Shown piece after piece: positions 7,585 to 17,170 of a DNA stretch of 62,250 nucleotides. The first letter of the stretch is position 1. The number at the start of each line of letters is the position of its first letter. The notes under the pieces are model-generated. The model had not been told where the DNA came from, made no database searches, and was given only the letters and a program-made list of their open reading frames with translations. A program made the translations under genes and the position numbers. The stretch is from Acinetobacter indicus CIP 110367. GTDB lineage: Bacteria; Pseudomonadota; Gammaproteobacteria; Pseudomonadales; Moraxellaceae. The stretch lies in NCBI RefSeq assembly GCF_000488255.1, contig NZ_KI530760.1:1-62250 (forward strand), given 5' to 3'.

Positions 7585-9525
7585 ATGGCTAAAATCATTG
7601 GTATTGACTTAGGTACAACCAACTCATGTGTTGCAGTACTTGAAGGCGATAAAGTTAAAGTAATTGAAAACGCTGAAGGCGCGCGTACAACCCCATCGAT
7701 TATTGCGTATAAAGATGGCGAAATCCTAGTCGGTCAGTCTGCGAAACGTCAAGCAGTAACCAACCCGAATAACACCTTGTTCGCAATCAAACGTCTGATC
7801 GGTCGTCGTTATGAAGACCAAGCGGTACAAAAAGATATCGGTCTGGTGCCATACAAAATCATCAAAGCAGACAATGGCGATGCTTGGGTTGAAGTTAACG
7901 ACAAAAAATTAGCACCACAGCAAATCTCTGCAGAAGTTCTGAAAAAAATGAAGAAAACTGCGGAAGATTACCTCGGTGAAACTATTACTGAAGCAGTTGT
8001 AACCGTTCCTGCATACTTCAACGATGCACAGCGTCAAGCGACTAAAGATGCCGGTAAAATTGCTGGTTTAGACGTTAAACGTATCATCAACGAACCTACT
8101 GCTGCGGCGTTAGCGTTCGGTATGGACAAGAAAGAAGGCGACCGTAAAGTTGCAGTTTACGACTTGGGTGGTGGTACTTTCGACGTATCGATCATTGAAA
8201 TTGCGGATCTTGATGGCGACCAGCAAATTGAAGTGTTATCGACTAACGGAGATACATTCCTGGGTGGTGAAGACTTCGATAACGCATTGATCGATTACCT
8301 GGTTGAAGAGTTCAAGAAAGAACAAAACGTCAACCTGAAAAACGATCCACTGGCGTTACAACGTTTGAAAGAAGCGGCTGAAAAAGCAAAAATCGAGCTT
8401 TCTTCTTCGAATGCAACTGAAATCAACCTACCATACATCACGGCTGATGCGACTGGTCCTAAACACTTGGTGATCAACGTAACACGTGCGAAATTAGAAG
8501 GTTTGGTTGCAGACTTAGTTGCGCGTACCATCGAGCCTTGCCGTATTGCACTGAAAGATGCGGGTCTTTCGACTTCTGACATCTCTGACGTGATTTTGGT
8601 GGGTGGTCAGTCTCGTATGCCACTTGTACAACAAAAAGTACAAGAATTCTTCGGTAAAGAGCCACGTAAAGACGTGAACCCGGATGAAGCTGTGGCAATG
8701 GGTGCAGCAATTCAAGGTGCGGTATTGTCTGGTGACAAGAACGACGTTCTTCTGCTTGACGTAACACCGCTTACACTTGGTATTGAAACCATGGGTGGTG
8801 TGTTAACGCCAATCATCGAGAAAAACACCACAATCCCTGCGAAAAAATCACAAGTGTTCTCTACAGCGGCAGATAACCAACCTGCAGTAGACATTTCGGT
8901 TTACCAAGGTGAACGTAAAATGGCTCAACAAAACAAATTGTTGGGTAACTTCCAGTTGGGTGATATCCCACCTGCACCACGTGGTGTGCCACAAATTGAA
9001 GTATCGTTCGACATCAACGCGGATGGTATCTTGAAAGTGTCTGCGAAAGACAAGAGCACGGGTAAAGAGCAATCGATCCAGATTAAAGCAAACTCAGGTT
9101 TGTCTGATGCTGAAATCGAAGCGATGATCAAAGACGCTGAAGCGAATGCTGAAGAAGACCGTAAGTTTGAAGAACTTGCAAAAGCACGTAACGAAGCAGA
9201 TGCCCTGGTTTCTTCTGCTCAAAAAGCAGTAAAAGATCTTGGCGAACAAGTGACTGCTGATGAAAAAACTGCGGTAGAAACAGCAGTTTCAGAACTTGAA
9301 GCAGCAACCAAAGAAAATGACGTTGACGCGATCAAAGCGAAAACTGAAGCACTGCAAAACATCATCATGCCAATTACGCAACGTGCATATGAAGCAGCTC
9401 AAGGCCAAGGCGCTGCGCAAGGTTTTGACCCGAATGCCTTCGGTGGTGATGCTGGCCAACAGCAAAAAGCGGACGATGGCGTTGTAGATGCTGAGTTCAC
9501 TGAAGTGAAAGATGACAAAAAATAA
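7585..9525 (+). CDS. dnaK: Molecular chaperone DnaK (Hsp70)
   Basis: A 646-aa ATP-dependent chaperone. The N-terminal ATPase domain starts [15 protein letters not shown] and contains [23 protein letters not shown] and [11 protein letters not shown]. The interdomain linker [13 protein letters not shown] is followed by the substrate-binding domain and a lid ending in a Gly/Gln-rich tail with [17 protein letters not shown], the usual EEVD-like acidic end of bacterial DnaK. GAGGAAAC is the ribosome-binding site. dnaJ is not adjacent: the following gene is an unrelated metalloprotease. Confidence 0.98.
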   Translation: MAKIIGIDLGTTNSCVAVLEGDKVKVIENAEGARTTPSIIAYKDGEILVGQSAKRQAVTNPNNTLFAIKRLIGRRYEDQAVQKDIGLVPYKIIKADNGDAWVEVNDKKLAPQQISAEVLKKMKKTAEDYLGETITEAVVTVPAYFNDAQRQATKDAGKIAGLDVKRIINEPTAAALAFGMDKKEGDRKVAVYDLGGGTFDVSIIEIADLDGDQQIEVLSTNGDTFLGGEDFDNALIDYLVEEFKKEQNVNLKNDPLALQRLKEAAEKAKIELSSSNATEINLPYITADATGPKHLVINVTRAKLEGLVADLVARTIEPCRIALKDAGLSTSDISDVILVGGQSRMPLVQQKVQEFFGKEPRKDVNPDEAVAMGAAIQGAVLSGDKNDVLLLDVTPLTLGIETMGGVLTPIIEKNTTIPAKKSQVFSTAADNQPAVDISVYQGERKMAQQNKLLGNFQLGDIPPAPRGVPQIEVSFDINADGILKVSAKDKSTGKEQSIQIKANSGLSDAEIEAMIKDAEANAEEDRKFEELAKARNEADALVSSAQKAVKDLGEQVTADEKTAVETAVSELEAATKENDVDAIKAKTEALQNIIMPITQRAYEAAQGQGAAQGFDPNAFGGDAGQQQKADDGVVDAEFTEVKDDKK

Positions 9526-9546
9526 TTTGTCACTTTAAACAAAAAG

Positions 9547-9570
9547 ACCGCGCGTAAGCGCGGTTTTTTT
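9547..9570 (+). terminator. dnaK terminator
   Basis: Stem ACCGCGC/GCGCGGT with a GTAA loop, followed by a T7 run. Confidence 0.85.
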
Positions 9571-9755
9571 ATATCTGCTTGAAAGCAAAAAAGACTTGTT
9601 TCCACCCTGCGGCTTTTTTAAGCTAGTTAGGCACCCCCATCTGGCCTACTCTGCTTGACCGTTTTCCCTGTTATATAAAGGAAAGAAAATCGGTCAATCA
9701 CAGATGCGGATGTGCAGTTAATTATCCCCTCTCTACAGGAAGCCCAATCTGCGTG

Positions 9756-10664
9756 ATGCGTCCCTTAATCCTGATTGTGTTACTGCTGTCCGCCATGCTG
9801 TGGTATCAGAACCAGCAGCATCCGCAGTTGCAGCACAACAGCCTGCTGACCCGAATTCAGGCACCTTTGGATACCCGGCTGCGTTACCGGATTGCCGAAG
9901 TGGACCCGCGCTTTGGTTTAAGCCATGCCGAAGTAGTGCAACTGGCACAACAGGCCACACAAATCTGGACAGAGGGTACTGGTCAGGACTATTTTGTCTA
10001 TGATTCACAAGCGCGACTGGCAATCCGCCTGATTTATGATGAACGCCAACATGAATCGGAACAGCGTCGCCTGCAGATGGGCCAGATTGAGCAACAGCAG
10101 CAGCACTGGGAACGCCAGCAGACCCAAGTGCAGGCAGTCAAACAGCAGATTCAGCAACTGAACCAGCAGCTGGCCTTTAAAAATGCCCAGTTACAGCAAC
10201 AGCTGAATGCCTATAACCAGCAGGTGCAGCAGCTGAACCAGCAAGGTGGCGCCTCGGCCACGCAGCGCAGCTCTTTAAAGCAGCAGCGTCAGCAACTCGA
10301 ACAGCAAACCGCCAGTTTACAGGCTGAAATTCAACAGTTTAATGTGCGTATTGCAGGCTTGAACCAACAGGTCGATGCCCTGAACCAGCTGAATCAGTCA
10401 ATTGATGCTTCGGTGCAGCAATTTAACCAGCGCTTTCAGCCACGTTTATTTGATAAAGGCAGCTTTGATGGTAAAAGCATTCGCATTTATGAGTTTCAGT
10501 CAGCCGCCGATCTGCGTTTAACCTTGGCACATGAATTCGGTCACGCCCTAGGTTTGGGGCATACCCATGATCCACATGCCCTGATGCATCCTCTCATGCA
10601 GGAGCAAAATCTGGATCATTTTCAGCTAACTACCGCTGATTTGGCGCTTTTACAGCAGCGTTAA
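9756..10664 (+). CDS. Secreted or membrane-anchored matrixin-like zinc metalloprotease with a Gln-rich coiled coil
   Basis: A 302-aa protein. A hydrophobic N-terminus (residues 4-16) is a signal anchor or signal peptide. A globular segment (about 40-110) is followed by roughly 115 residues of Gln/Leu-rich coiled coil (about 110-225) inserted before the catalytic end. The C-terminal motif HEFGHALGLGHTHD is a metzincin-type HExxHxxGxxH zinc site, and HPLM lies about where a met-turn would be. It looks like a matrixin whose catalytic domain is split by the coiled coil. The substrate is unknown. GTG 3 bp upstream is an alternative start; AGGAAG is the ribosome-binding site. Confidence 0.75.
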   Translation: MRPLILIVLLLSAMLWYQNQQHPQLQHNSLLTRIQAPLDTRLRYRIAEVDPRFGLSHAEVVQLAQQATQIWTEGTGQDYFVYDSQARLAIRLIYDERQHESEQRRLQMGQIEQQQQHWERQQTQVQAVKQQIQQLNQQLAFKNAQLQQQLNAYNQQVQQLNQQGGASATQRSSLKQQRQQLEQQTASLQAEIQQFNVRIAGLNQQVDALNQLNQSIDASVQQFNQRFQPRLFDKGSFDGKSIRIYEFQSAADLRLTLAHEFGHALGLGHTHDPHALMHPLMQEQNLDHFQLTTADLALLQQR

Positions 10665-10796
10665 ATACATTTGATGCTTTTCATTACAAGTTAATCTAGA
10701 AAACCGGGGCTTTATCGCCAACAGCACTGCCCTCTCTGACTATTTCATGTTATTGTGAAAGCCGCAATTTCAACAGGAATGTTTGTGGAGATTAAT

Positions 10797-11174
10797 GTGA
10801 GTTACTACCATATTTTGATTGAAGTAAATGACCACATCAGCACGATTGAACAAACGCGTGATATTGAACTGTTTGATATCGTCGATATTCAACCGTATCT
10901 CTACTCTATTCTATTGCCGTATTTTAATGAGCAGATGATTGAACTCGAAGAAGAAAATGTCGAGTTTGAAGATATCCTGCATTTAGAAATCAAACAGACC
11001 CTGTTGCCGGTTAATCACCTGATTGAAGAAGAACAAAAACTGCTGCCAAGCGACACCGATGTCACCATTACGGCCTATGAGGTGTTTAACAACCGTGATT
11101 TGAGTCAGGATGTAACCACGGTGATTTTTGATATTTTAGAAGCCGTGAAGATTGATACCTCAGATATTGAATAA
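10797..11174 (+). CDS. Conserved small acidic protein of unknown function
   Basis: A 125-aa strongly acidic cytoplasmic protein, without cysteine or a membrane segment, that I do not recognise. The GTG start (VSYYHILIEVNDHIS) follows GGAG by 6 bp; ATG codons upstream in frame have no ribosome-binding site. The pattern of alternating hydrophobic and acidic residues (IELEEENVEFEDILHLEI) suggests a mixed alpha/beta fold. It is a single gene closed by a strong terminator. Confidence 0.7.
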   Translation: MSYYHILIEVNDHISTIEQTRDIELFDIVDIQPYLYSILLPYFNEQMIELEEENVEFEDILHLEIKQTLLPVNHLIEEEQKLLPSDTDVTITAYEVFNNRDLSQDVTTVIFDILEAVKIDTSDIE

Positions 11175-11180
11175 ACATCA

Positions 11181-11205
11181 GGGCGCCATAAGGCGCCCTT
11201 TTTAT
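11181..11205 (+). terminator. Terminator after the small acidic protein gene
   Basis: Perfect stem GGGCGCC/GGCGCCC with an ATAA loop and a T5 run. It sits between convergent genes. Confidence 0.85.
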
Positions 11206-11216
11206 TGCATATTTAT

Positions 11217-12500
11217 TTATTGCAGCATCATCAGTTTGGCATTTTCATTACGAAAAGCGCGTAACACCTGCTGTCCGGCACGCCCGGTGGGACTTAAGCC
11301 CAAGCGGATCTGTTCCTGACGAATCGCCTGACGGGTTTTATCACCAATCAGGCCATCTACCGCACCAATATCATGACCGCGATTTAATAAAAACTGCTGG
11401 ATTTCACGACGTTCTGCGCGTGAAGTGCCCGGATCATCGGTAGGCCATGCCGTCACAAACGGGCCTTTGCCCTGTAAACGGTCGGATAAATGCGCAATGG
11501 CCAAGGCATAACTTTCCGCGGCGTTATAACTGTAAATGGCATCAAAGTTTTTAAACACCAGGAAAGCCGGGCCATTGCCGCCTGCCGGTGTCAGCAAACC
11601 GGCCTGACTGCTGCCTGAAAGATTGCCCTGAATCAAGGCACTGCCATCGGCTCGTACTAGCCCACGATTGACCCAGCTGCTTAAGGATTTTTTATTGCGG
11701 CGCCCTTCTCCACTGACCGACATGCCTGCGGGCAATTTCACTTCAAAGCCCCACGGTTGTCCGCTTTGCCAGCCACGTTTTTTCAGGAAATTGGCGGTTG
11801 ATGCCAAGGCATCGGTGGTGCTTGATACCAGATCACGGCGGCCATCACCATCAAAATCCACTGCCAGTTCTTCATAGGTCGATGGCATAAACTGGGTATG
11901 ACCAAATGCCCCGGCCCATGAGCCTCTGAGCTGATCTTCACGCACATCACCGCGTTGTAAAATACGCATCGCGGCAAAGAATTCGCCGCGGAAATAACTC
12001 TGACGACGGCCTTCGCAGCTTAAAGTACCTAAGGCCTGCAATAACGGATAACGGCCAGAAATATCACCAAAATTACTTTCTACACCCCATACCGCGACCA
12101 CGGTTTCTGGCGGTACACCATAAGCTGCTGCAACCCGGTTCAGTACCTCACGGTGCTCGGCCAGTTTTTGCTGGCCCAGTTGTACGCGTTCTTCATCGAC
12201 CAGACCAGACAGATAATCCCAGATTGGCGTCGAAAATTCCGGCTGATAATTCAGGCGTTCAATCACGGAATAATCTGGCGTTAAATTTTGGGTGTAGCGA
12301 TCATAAGTACTGCCACTGACGCCCTTGGCCATGGCCTGGCCGCGCAAATGGGCCAGACAGACCTGGAAATTATTTTGAGGCTGGATGGTACTTGGCACCG
12401 GCGCCGTAGTGGTGACCGGCTGACCATTAATAATCAGTTCTGCATGTAGCTGAGATGCAGCCAATGCCAAAGATCCGAAAACAAAAGCAAAGCGATGCAT
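11217..12500 (-). CDS. mltB: Lytic murein transglycosylase, MltB family, with peptidoglycan-binding domain
   Basis: A 427-aa periplasmic enzyme that cleaves the glycan strand with 1,6-anhydro-MurNAc formation. A signal peptide (MHRFAFVFGSLALAASQLHA) is followed by an SLT_2 domain with the catalytic Glu in VVAVWGVESNFGD and the downstream AGAFGHTQFMPSTY motif. A C-terminal PG_binding_1 domain starts near residue 365 (EIQQFLLNRGHDIGAVDGLI). The signal ends in Ala, not a lipobox Cys, so it is a soluble MltB-type paralogue. The start at 12500 follows AAGGGAT and excludes a 14-codon extension. Anhydro-MurNAc products feed Mpl and AnmK, both encoded in this window. Confidence 0.9.
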   Translation of the reverse strand: MHRFAFVFGSLALAASQLHAELIINGQPVTTTAPVPSTIQPQNNFQVCLAHLRGQAMAKGVSGSTYDRYTQNLTPDYSVIERLNYQPEFSTPIWDYLSGLVDEERVQLGQQKLAEHREVLNRVAAAYGVPPETVVAVWGVESNFGDISGRYPLLQALGTLSCEGRRQSYFRGEFFAAMRILQRGDVREDQLRGSWAGAFGHTQFMPSTYEELAVDFDGDGRRDLVSSTTDALASTANFLKKRGWQSGQPWGFEVKLPAGMSVSGEGRRNKKSLSSWVNRGLVRADGSALIQGNLSGSSQAGLLTPAGGNGPAFLVFKNFDAIYSYNAAESYALAIAHLSDRLQGKGPFVTAWPTDDPGTSRAERREIQQFLLNRGHDIGAVDGLIGDKTRQAIRQEQIRLGLSPTGRAGQQVLRAFRNENAKLMMLQ

Positions 12501-12569
12501 ACTATCCCTTATGTCATTTGAATTTAAAACTGGTTTTACCATAACAGCTGAGCCATAAAATGACAGGGT

Positions 12570-13150
12570 AAAAACGTAAATTTAAATTTATTTTGCTTCA
12601 TTTTAAATTCATATTTCAGTTTTGAATTTAAAAAATTTTATCCACAGATCTAATCATGAGTATTTTTAAATTCAAATCTAGGTTTTCTTATTTTTTAAAT
12701 TTAAATTCATTCTTTTAAATTCATTTTTTCAGACTTCAACCAGTAAAAGTTATCCACGCCCACAAAACAACACGAGTTTTAAATTTAAATCATCATTTTT
12801 AAATTTATTTCAGCAAAACTTATCCACAAAACCCATCTACCGGACCGTAAATCTGTACTTTTTAAATTTAAATTGCAGTTTTTGAATTTATTTCGCAGGT
12901 TTTAAATTCAAATTTTAAATTTAAAACGGCTTTGTTGCACAAAGATTTTATAACTATATGATTTTAAAAGTTTTGATTGTTTTTGATCCAAAATTAAATT
13001 TATTTAAATCAGATGCTTACATATTTATGCAACAAAGCCATTTAAAACTACAACCGGATTTGAATTCATATTTTTGAATTTAAAGTTCAGCGGATATTTT
13101 AAATTCAAACTGCATATTCAGATTTAAATTTAAAATCTGTGTTTGAATTC
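12570..13150. repeat. AT-rich oriC-like region with TTTAAATTTAAA repeats and three DnaA boxes
   Basis: A non-coding stretch between mltB and purK. It holds many copies of TTTAAATTTAAA, TTTTAAATTCA and TTGAATTTA variants, and three same-orientation DnaA boxes: TTATCCACA 12638-12646, TTATCCACG 12750-12758 and TTATCCACA 12820-12828. The true oriC upstream of dnaA has the same two ingredients. It is interrupted by a MITE at 12928-13039. Function unknown; a DnaA-titrating or secondary initiator-binding site is possible. A 78-codon minus-strand frame at 13105-13341 is not credible. Confidence 0.7.
12928..13039. mobile_element. 112-bp MITE with IS5/IS903-like ends and 9-bp target duplication
   Basis: The ends are inverted: GGCTTTGTTGCACAAA at the left and the complement of GGCTTTGTTGCATAAA at the right. 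The element is flanked on both sides by the perfect direct repeat ATTTAAAAC (12919-12927 and 13040-13048). A 9-bp duplication and GGCTTTGTTG ends are typical of the IS903 group of the IS5 family. There is no coding capacity; it is a non-autonomous element that would be moved in trans. Confidence 0.85.
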
Positions 13151-13304
13151 ATTTTTAATTTTTCAGATGCTCTGTATTTATGTTTGTTTTTTAGCCATTT
13201 ATAGTTATAAAAGATCTGGACTGAAGCAATCAAGCCTGTTGTTGAACCAGCCGACCAATGGCAGCTGGCGAAAAAAGAGCGCAATCTTGCCCGAATTTCT
13301 GGCA

Positions 13305-13333
13305 TAAAAAAAGCGGCCCGCTGAGGGACCGCT
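13305..13333 (-). terminator. purEK terminator
   Basis: A GC-rich hairpin (AGCGG..CCGCT, with further pairs inside) is followed by U7 on the minus strand, 23 bp beyond the purK stop. Confidence 0.75.
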
Positions 13334-13355
13334 GTTTTCATAAACGAATCTGCAG

Positions 13356-14477
13356 TTAAATGCTCATATCTTCACTCAAGGCCAGCGGATTTGGCAAAAT
13401 TTTCGCCAGCTGACGGCAGAGTGACGTCAGTTCGCGACTGTCGTTTGGCATTAGGGTAATATGCCCGATTTTACGGCCTTCGCGTTCAGTTTTATTGTAC
13501 AAATGCAGATGTGCACCATTTAACGCCAACACATCTTCCGACTTTGGATGCTGACCAATAATATTCACCATCACCGTTGGGCGCACCACCTCAGTCGAAC
13601 CGAGCGGCAAACCAGCCACTGCACGGACATGGTTTTCAAACTGTGAACAGACTGCGCCTTCAATCGACCAGTGCCCTGAATTATGCACGCGTGGTGCCAT
13701 TTCATTGGCATACAGGCCTTTTTCAGTGACAAATAGTTCTAGTGTCAACACACCAACATAGTTCAGATGATTCAGCAGGCGCGTGATGTAGTCTTGCGCC
13801 ACCGGTTGCAAGTCAATGCTGTTCGGTGCCGGTACAATCGAGTGCGATAAAATCCCGTGATGGTGATGGTTTTCAGCCAATGGCCAGGTTTTGACATCGC
13901 CATTTTGGCCACGTACCGCAATAATCGATACTTCACGCGAGAAGGTGACAAAACTTTCTGCAATCAGTGAGCCGGCAGGGCCAAGTTCTGCCCAGGCCTG
14001 ATCAATCTGATCGGCGCTACGCAGCACAAACTGGCCTTTACCATCATAACCGCCAGTCGCGGTTTTCAGTACAATCGGCAGACCTAATTCAGCCACCGCC
14101 GCCTGTAAACTGTCCAGCGAATCAACCGCCTTATACGGCGCCACCGGAATCTGCAGCGCATCAAATAGGGCTTTTTCCTGCAAACGGTTTTGCGCAATCG
14201 CCAGCGCCTGACGCGGCGGATGCAACGCTTTACTTTGGGTCAAGACATCAACATCGGCCAGTGGGGTATTTTCAAATTCCAGGCTAAATACATCTGCACT
14301 CTGGATAAAATTCTGCAAACCGTGTTCAGCTGCGCTTGAATAGACTGTACCTAAAGCTGCAGAAGGGCAATCTGCACTGGCTTCAAAGAAAGTACATTGA
14401 ATATTGAGTGGTAACGCGGCTTGCGCCATCATACGACCAAGCTGCCCACCACCAAAAATACCAATGGTTTTATTCAT
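13356..14477 (-). CDS. purK: 5-(carboxyamino)imidazole ribonucleotide synthase PurK
   Basis: A 373-aa ATP-grasp enzyme that converts AIR, bicarbonate and ATP to N5-CAIR in purine synthesis. It starts MNKTIGIFGGGQLGRMM, the Rossmann-like pre-ATP-grasp motif. The central ATP-grasp region has TATGGYDGKGQ, and the C-terminal part has NEMAPRVHNSGHWSIEGA. It lies 15 bp downstream of purE in the same operon; PurE uses its unstable product directly. Confidence 0.97.
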   Translation of the reverse strand: MNKTIGIFGGGQLGRMMAQAALPLNIQCTFFEASADCPSAALGTVYSSAAEHGLQNFIQSADVFSLEFENTPLADVDVLTQSKALHPPRQALAIAQNRLQEKALFDALQIPVAPYKAVDSLDSLQAAVAELGLPIVLKTATGGYDGKGQFVLRSADQIDQAWAELGPAGSLIAESFVTFSREVSIIAVRGQNGDVKTWPLAENHHHHGILSHSIVPAPNSIDLQPVAQDYITRLLNHLNYVGVLTLELFVTEKGLYANEMAPRVHNSGHWSIEGAVCSQFENHVRAVAGLPLGSTEVVRPTVMVNIIGQHPKSEDVLALNGAHLHLYNKTEREGRKIGHITLMPNDSRELTSLCRQLAKILPNPLALSEDMSI

Positions 14478-14492
14478 AAGGAATGTCCCGTA

Positions 14493-15005
14493 TTAAGCCT
14501 GACCCGGAATATTGTTGCTGGCCACTTTATCGGTTTGCGCTGCACGGAAATCAGCGACATTTTTCGCAATCTCTGGACGCGTTAAACCCAGAATCTGGGC
14601 AGCCATAATGGCAGCATTGGTGGCACCGGCCGGACCAATTGCCAAGGTACCTACCGCAATTCCGGCCGGCATTTGTACAATCGACAGCAGTGAATCGACG
14701 CCATTTAAAATAGAAGATTTAATCGGCACACCCAGCACTGGAAGATCAGTCTTGGCTGCGCACATGCCCGGTAAATGGGCAGCGCCACCCGCACCGGCAA
14801 TAATCACCTGAATACCACGATCACGCGCAGTTTCGGCATATTCGAATAAACGGTCTGGGGTACGGTGCGCAGAAACCACTTCCGCTTCAAATGGGACACC
14901 AAGCTGCTTGAGCATATTGGCAGTGTGTTCGAGAGTTGCCCAATCAGATTGAGAACCCATAATAATTCCAACGAGAGGAGCGTCTTGTGCTGCGGCCGCA
15001 TTCAT
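14493..15005 (-). CDS. purE: N5-CAIR mutase PurE
   Basis: A 170-aa class I PurE that converts N5-CAIR to CAIR. Seen motifs: [10 protein letters not shown], the [11 protein letters not shown] loop with the conserved His, [15 protein letters not shown] and [17 protein letters not shown]. The start at [10 protein letters not shown] (15005) is chosen because the upstream 65-codon extension is hydrophobic, low in sequence sense and without a ribosome-binding site. It is the first gene of purEK and divergent from the DUF2254 gene. Confidence 0.96.
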   Translation of the reverse strand: MNAAAAQDAPLVGIIMGSQSDWATLEHTANMLKQLGVPFEAEVVSAHRTPDRLFEYAETARDRGIQVIIAGAGGAAHLPGMCAAKTDLPVLGVPIKSSILNGVDSLLSIVQMPAGIAVGTLAIGPAGATNAAIMAAQILGLTRPEIAKNVADFRAAQTDKVASNNIPGQA

Positions 15006-15293
15006 TGCTAATGTTCCAGAGACTAAGTGAAAAAAGATAAATCTCGACGAGAGCCAAGCTTTAATGAATAAGCTCCGTATTATAGACTGAAAAACCGGCT
15101 GGCTAAAGTTCGGCGCAAGAATAAAGATTAAAATTATCTGTTTGTAAAACTGAAGAAAATACAATGATGGCAATAGGCCAAAAATACAAAAAGAGGACAT
15201 ACAGCGGTGAAAAAAACGCTATAACTATCAAGATAAAGCTTTTTGTAATGAATAACTTAAGATTAGATTAAAGATATTTTCAGGGCAGTTTCC

Positions 15294-16574
15294 ATGTGGT
15301 TCAAACTTAAAATCTGGCTACAAAACCCTTCAGAAAACTTATGGCTGATGCCGGCGCTGGGTGCCATCTTTGCGACATTTTTTTCATTATTTGCCATCGC
15401 CAGCCAGTATTTTATTCCGGCCAGTACGGTACCGAATATCAGCATCGACACCTTGGGCAGCTTGCTGGATATTATTGCCTCCAGCATGCTGGCAGTGACG
15501 ACCTTCTCATTGTCGATTATGGTGGCAGCTTTTGCTTCGGCTTCAAGCAGCGGCACACCACGTGCCTATAGCTTGATGATGAGCGATGACAACACCCGGC
15601 TGGCCATTTCCAGTTTTATTTCCGCTTTTATTTATGCAGTGATTGCCAAAATTGCCCTGGGGCTGGAGTACTACGGTCCATCCGGACGTTTTGTGCTGTT
15701 TATCAGTACCATTCTGGTGCTGATGTACCTGATTTATACCCTGATTCACTGGGTACAAACCCTGTCCAAACTCGGCAATTTAACCACCACCATCGACAAG
15801 ATTGAAACTGCGGCCAAAAAGGCCTTGGGCCAGTTCCGGCATCAACCGGATTTGGGGGCAACAGGGCAGAAGCCTGCCTTTGCGCCCAGCTTTTGCGTCT
15901 ATAGCAGCACAACCGGCTATTTTAACCATGTCGATCTGGCCGGACTGGAGCAGATTGCCGCGCAGCAGCAACTGCATTTACATCTGCCATCTATGCCGGG
16001 CAAATTTTTAGATCCGATGACTGCGCTGGTCGAGGTCTATAGCCCGCAGGCGCTGTCCGAAGAACAGCAACAGCAGATCCGCGATCAGATTCTGCAGCAT
16101 CTGATTATTGAAACCAATCGCAGTTTTCTACAGGATCCGCGTTTTTGTCTGCTGGTGATGAGTGAGGTCGGGCAAAAAGCCATGTCGAGTGCAATTAATG
16201 ATGTCGGGTCCGGCATTAGCGCGCTGAATGCGCTGACCCGGATTCTGATTGACAGTCGCCCGGACCCGGAGGCGACGCGCTGTGATTATCCGCATCTCAG
16301 TATTGAGTGCTTTGATCTGCAAGACCTGATTTATGGCAGCTTTATGCCGCTGGCCCGCGATTGTGCCCAGAATCTGGAGTTAAATCAGCGCCTGTTGAAA
16401 TGCCTGTCGATGATTGCGCAGAATGTGCCGGAACCGGAACTCAGACAGGCGGCCACGCAGATGGCGATGCAGGTGCTACAACGCTGTTTACATCACTTTG
16501 ATTTCGCACCAGAACGGGCGCTGATTCAAGCGGATTTCGCCGCGCTTTTTCCGCATCTGCCACAGCCTGAATAA
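15294..16574 (+). CDS. DUF2254 family inner-membrane protein
   Basis: A 426-aa protein with about four transmembrane helices in the first 155 residues (near 19-41, 58-83, 104-126 and 132-154). A soluble C-terminal domain follows. The segment ISSSMLAVTTFSLSIMV-like (IIASSMLAVTTFSLSIMVAA) and the later SAINDVGSGISALNALTRI motif are typical of DUF2254. The function of the family is unknown. It stands alone, divergent from purE and convergent with the DUF486 gene (3 bp between stops). Confidence 0.85.
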   Translation: MWFKLKIWLQNPSENLWLMPALGAIFATFFSLFAIASQYFIPASTVPNISIDTLGSLLDIIASSMLAVTTFSLSIMVAAFASASSSGTPRAYSLMMSDDNTRLAISSFISAFIYAVIAKIALGLEYYGPSGRFVLFISTILVLMYLIYTLIHWVQTLSKLGNLTTTIDKIETAAKKALGQFRHQPDLGATGQKPAFAPSFCVYSSTTGYFNHVDLAGLEQIAAQQQLHLHLPSMPGKFLDPMTALVEVYSPQALSEEQQQQIRDQILQHLIIETNRSFLQDPRFCLLVMSEVGQKAMSSAINDVGSGISALNALTRILIDSRPDPEATRCDYPHLSIECFDLQDLIYGSFMPLARDCAQNLELNQRLLKCLSMIAQNVPEPELRQAATQMAMQVLQRCLHHFDFAPERALIQADFAALFPHLPQPE

Positions 16575-16577
16575 GAC

Positions 16578-16916
16578 TTAACTGCTGCGAAAAACGAAGT
16601 AAACACAACCGAGCAGGCATAAACCGGCCCAGAGATAATCCAGTTTAAACGGCTGCTTGAACAGATACAGCATAAACGGCACAAAGACCAGCAGGGTCAC
16701 CACTTCCTGGGTAATTTTCATTTGCCCAAGTGACCAGCCATGCTGGGCCAGCAAGCGCGTGGCCGGAATCATAAAGGCGTATTCGAGCAGGGCAATCATC
16801 CAGCCAAATAAAATGGCCTGCCACAGCGGCGCGCCATGCAAAAATTTCAGATGTCCATACCAGGCCAAAGTCATAAAACAGTTGGAAATAATTAACAGCA
16901 GTAAAGGGAAGGACAT
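16578..16916 (-). CDS. DMT-family small membrane protein (DUF486)
   Basis: A 112-aa protein with four transmembrane helices, the size of EmrE-like small transporters. Helix 1 has NCFMTLAWYGHLKF, helix 2 ILFGWMIALLEYAFMIPA and helix 3 the ITQEVVTLLVFVPFMLYLF segment characteristic of DUF486. The family has no proven substrate. Its stop is 3 bp from that of the convergent DUF2254 gene. Confidence 0.85.
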   Translation of the reverse strand: MSFPLLLLIISNCFMTLAWYGHLKFLHGAPLWQAILFGWMIALLEYAFMIPATRLLAQHGWSLGQMKITQEVVTLLVFVPFMLYLFKQPFKLDYLWAGLCLLGCVYFVFRSS

Positions 16917-17170
16917 AGGCGGCAGTATCCAGAAAATGTCAGCCTATTGTACGGTTTCAGGCCAAAAAAGCAGTGCAGCCGTGCGGATTTTTTTCACGGT
17001 CAGCATCCGCCTGGAAAATGCCTGATTTTTTCGGATTCCAGTCAACGAATCCCTACAAGAATGACTATCTTTTCCGAAACAGCCTTGCTATCGTTGCTGA
17101 CAATTAAATACATCATGACCAGGCCATCAACAAGAATGGTACGGTCCTACACGCAGTGGAGTAACAGCGG

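Noticed and set aside
8295..9131. Several minus-strand frames inside dnaK
   Set aside because: They are antisense shadows of a highly expressed gene with strong codon bias.
12928..13039. Remnant of a full IS with a decayed transposase
   Set aside because: At 112 bp with both ends and a perfect target duplication it is an intact short non-autonomous element, not a decayed long one.
12600..13150. CRISPR array
   Set aside because: The short TTTAAATTTAAA repeats are irregularly spaced, vary in sequence and have no uniform spacers or cas genes.
13105..13341. 78-codon minus-strand frame in the AT-rich mltB-purK gap
   Set aside because: It contains the purEK terminator at its start and low-complexity AT repeat at its end; no ribosome-binding site.
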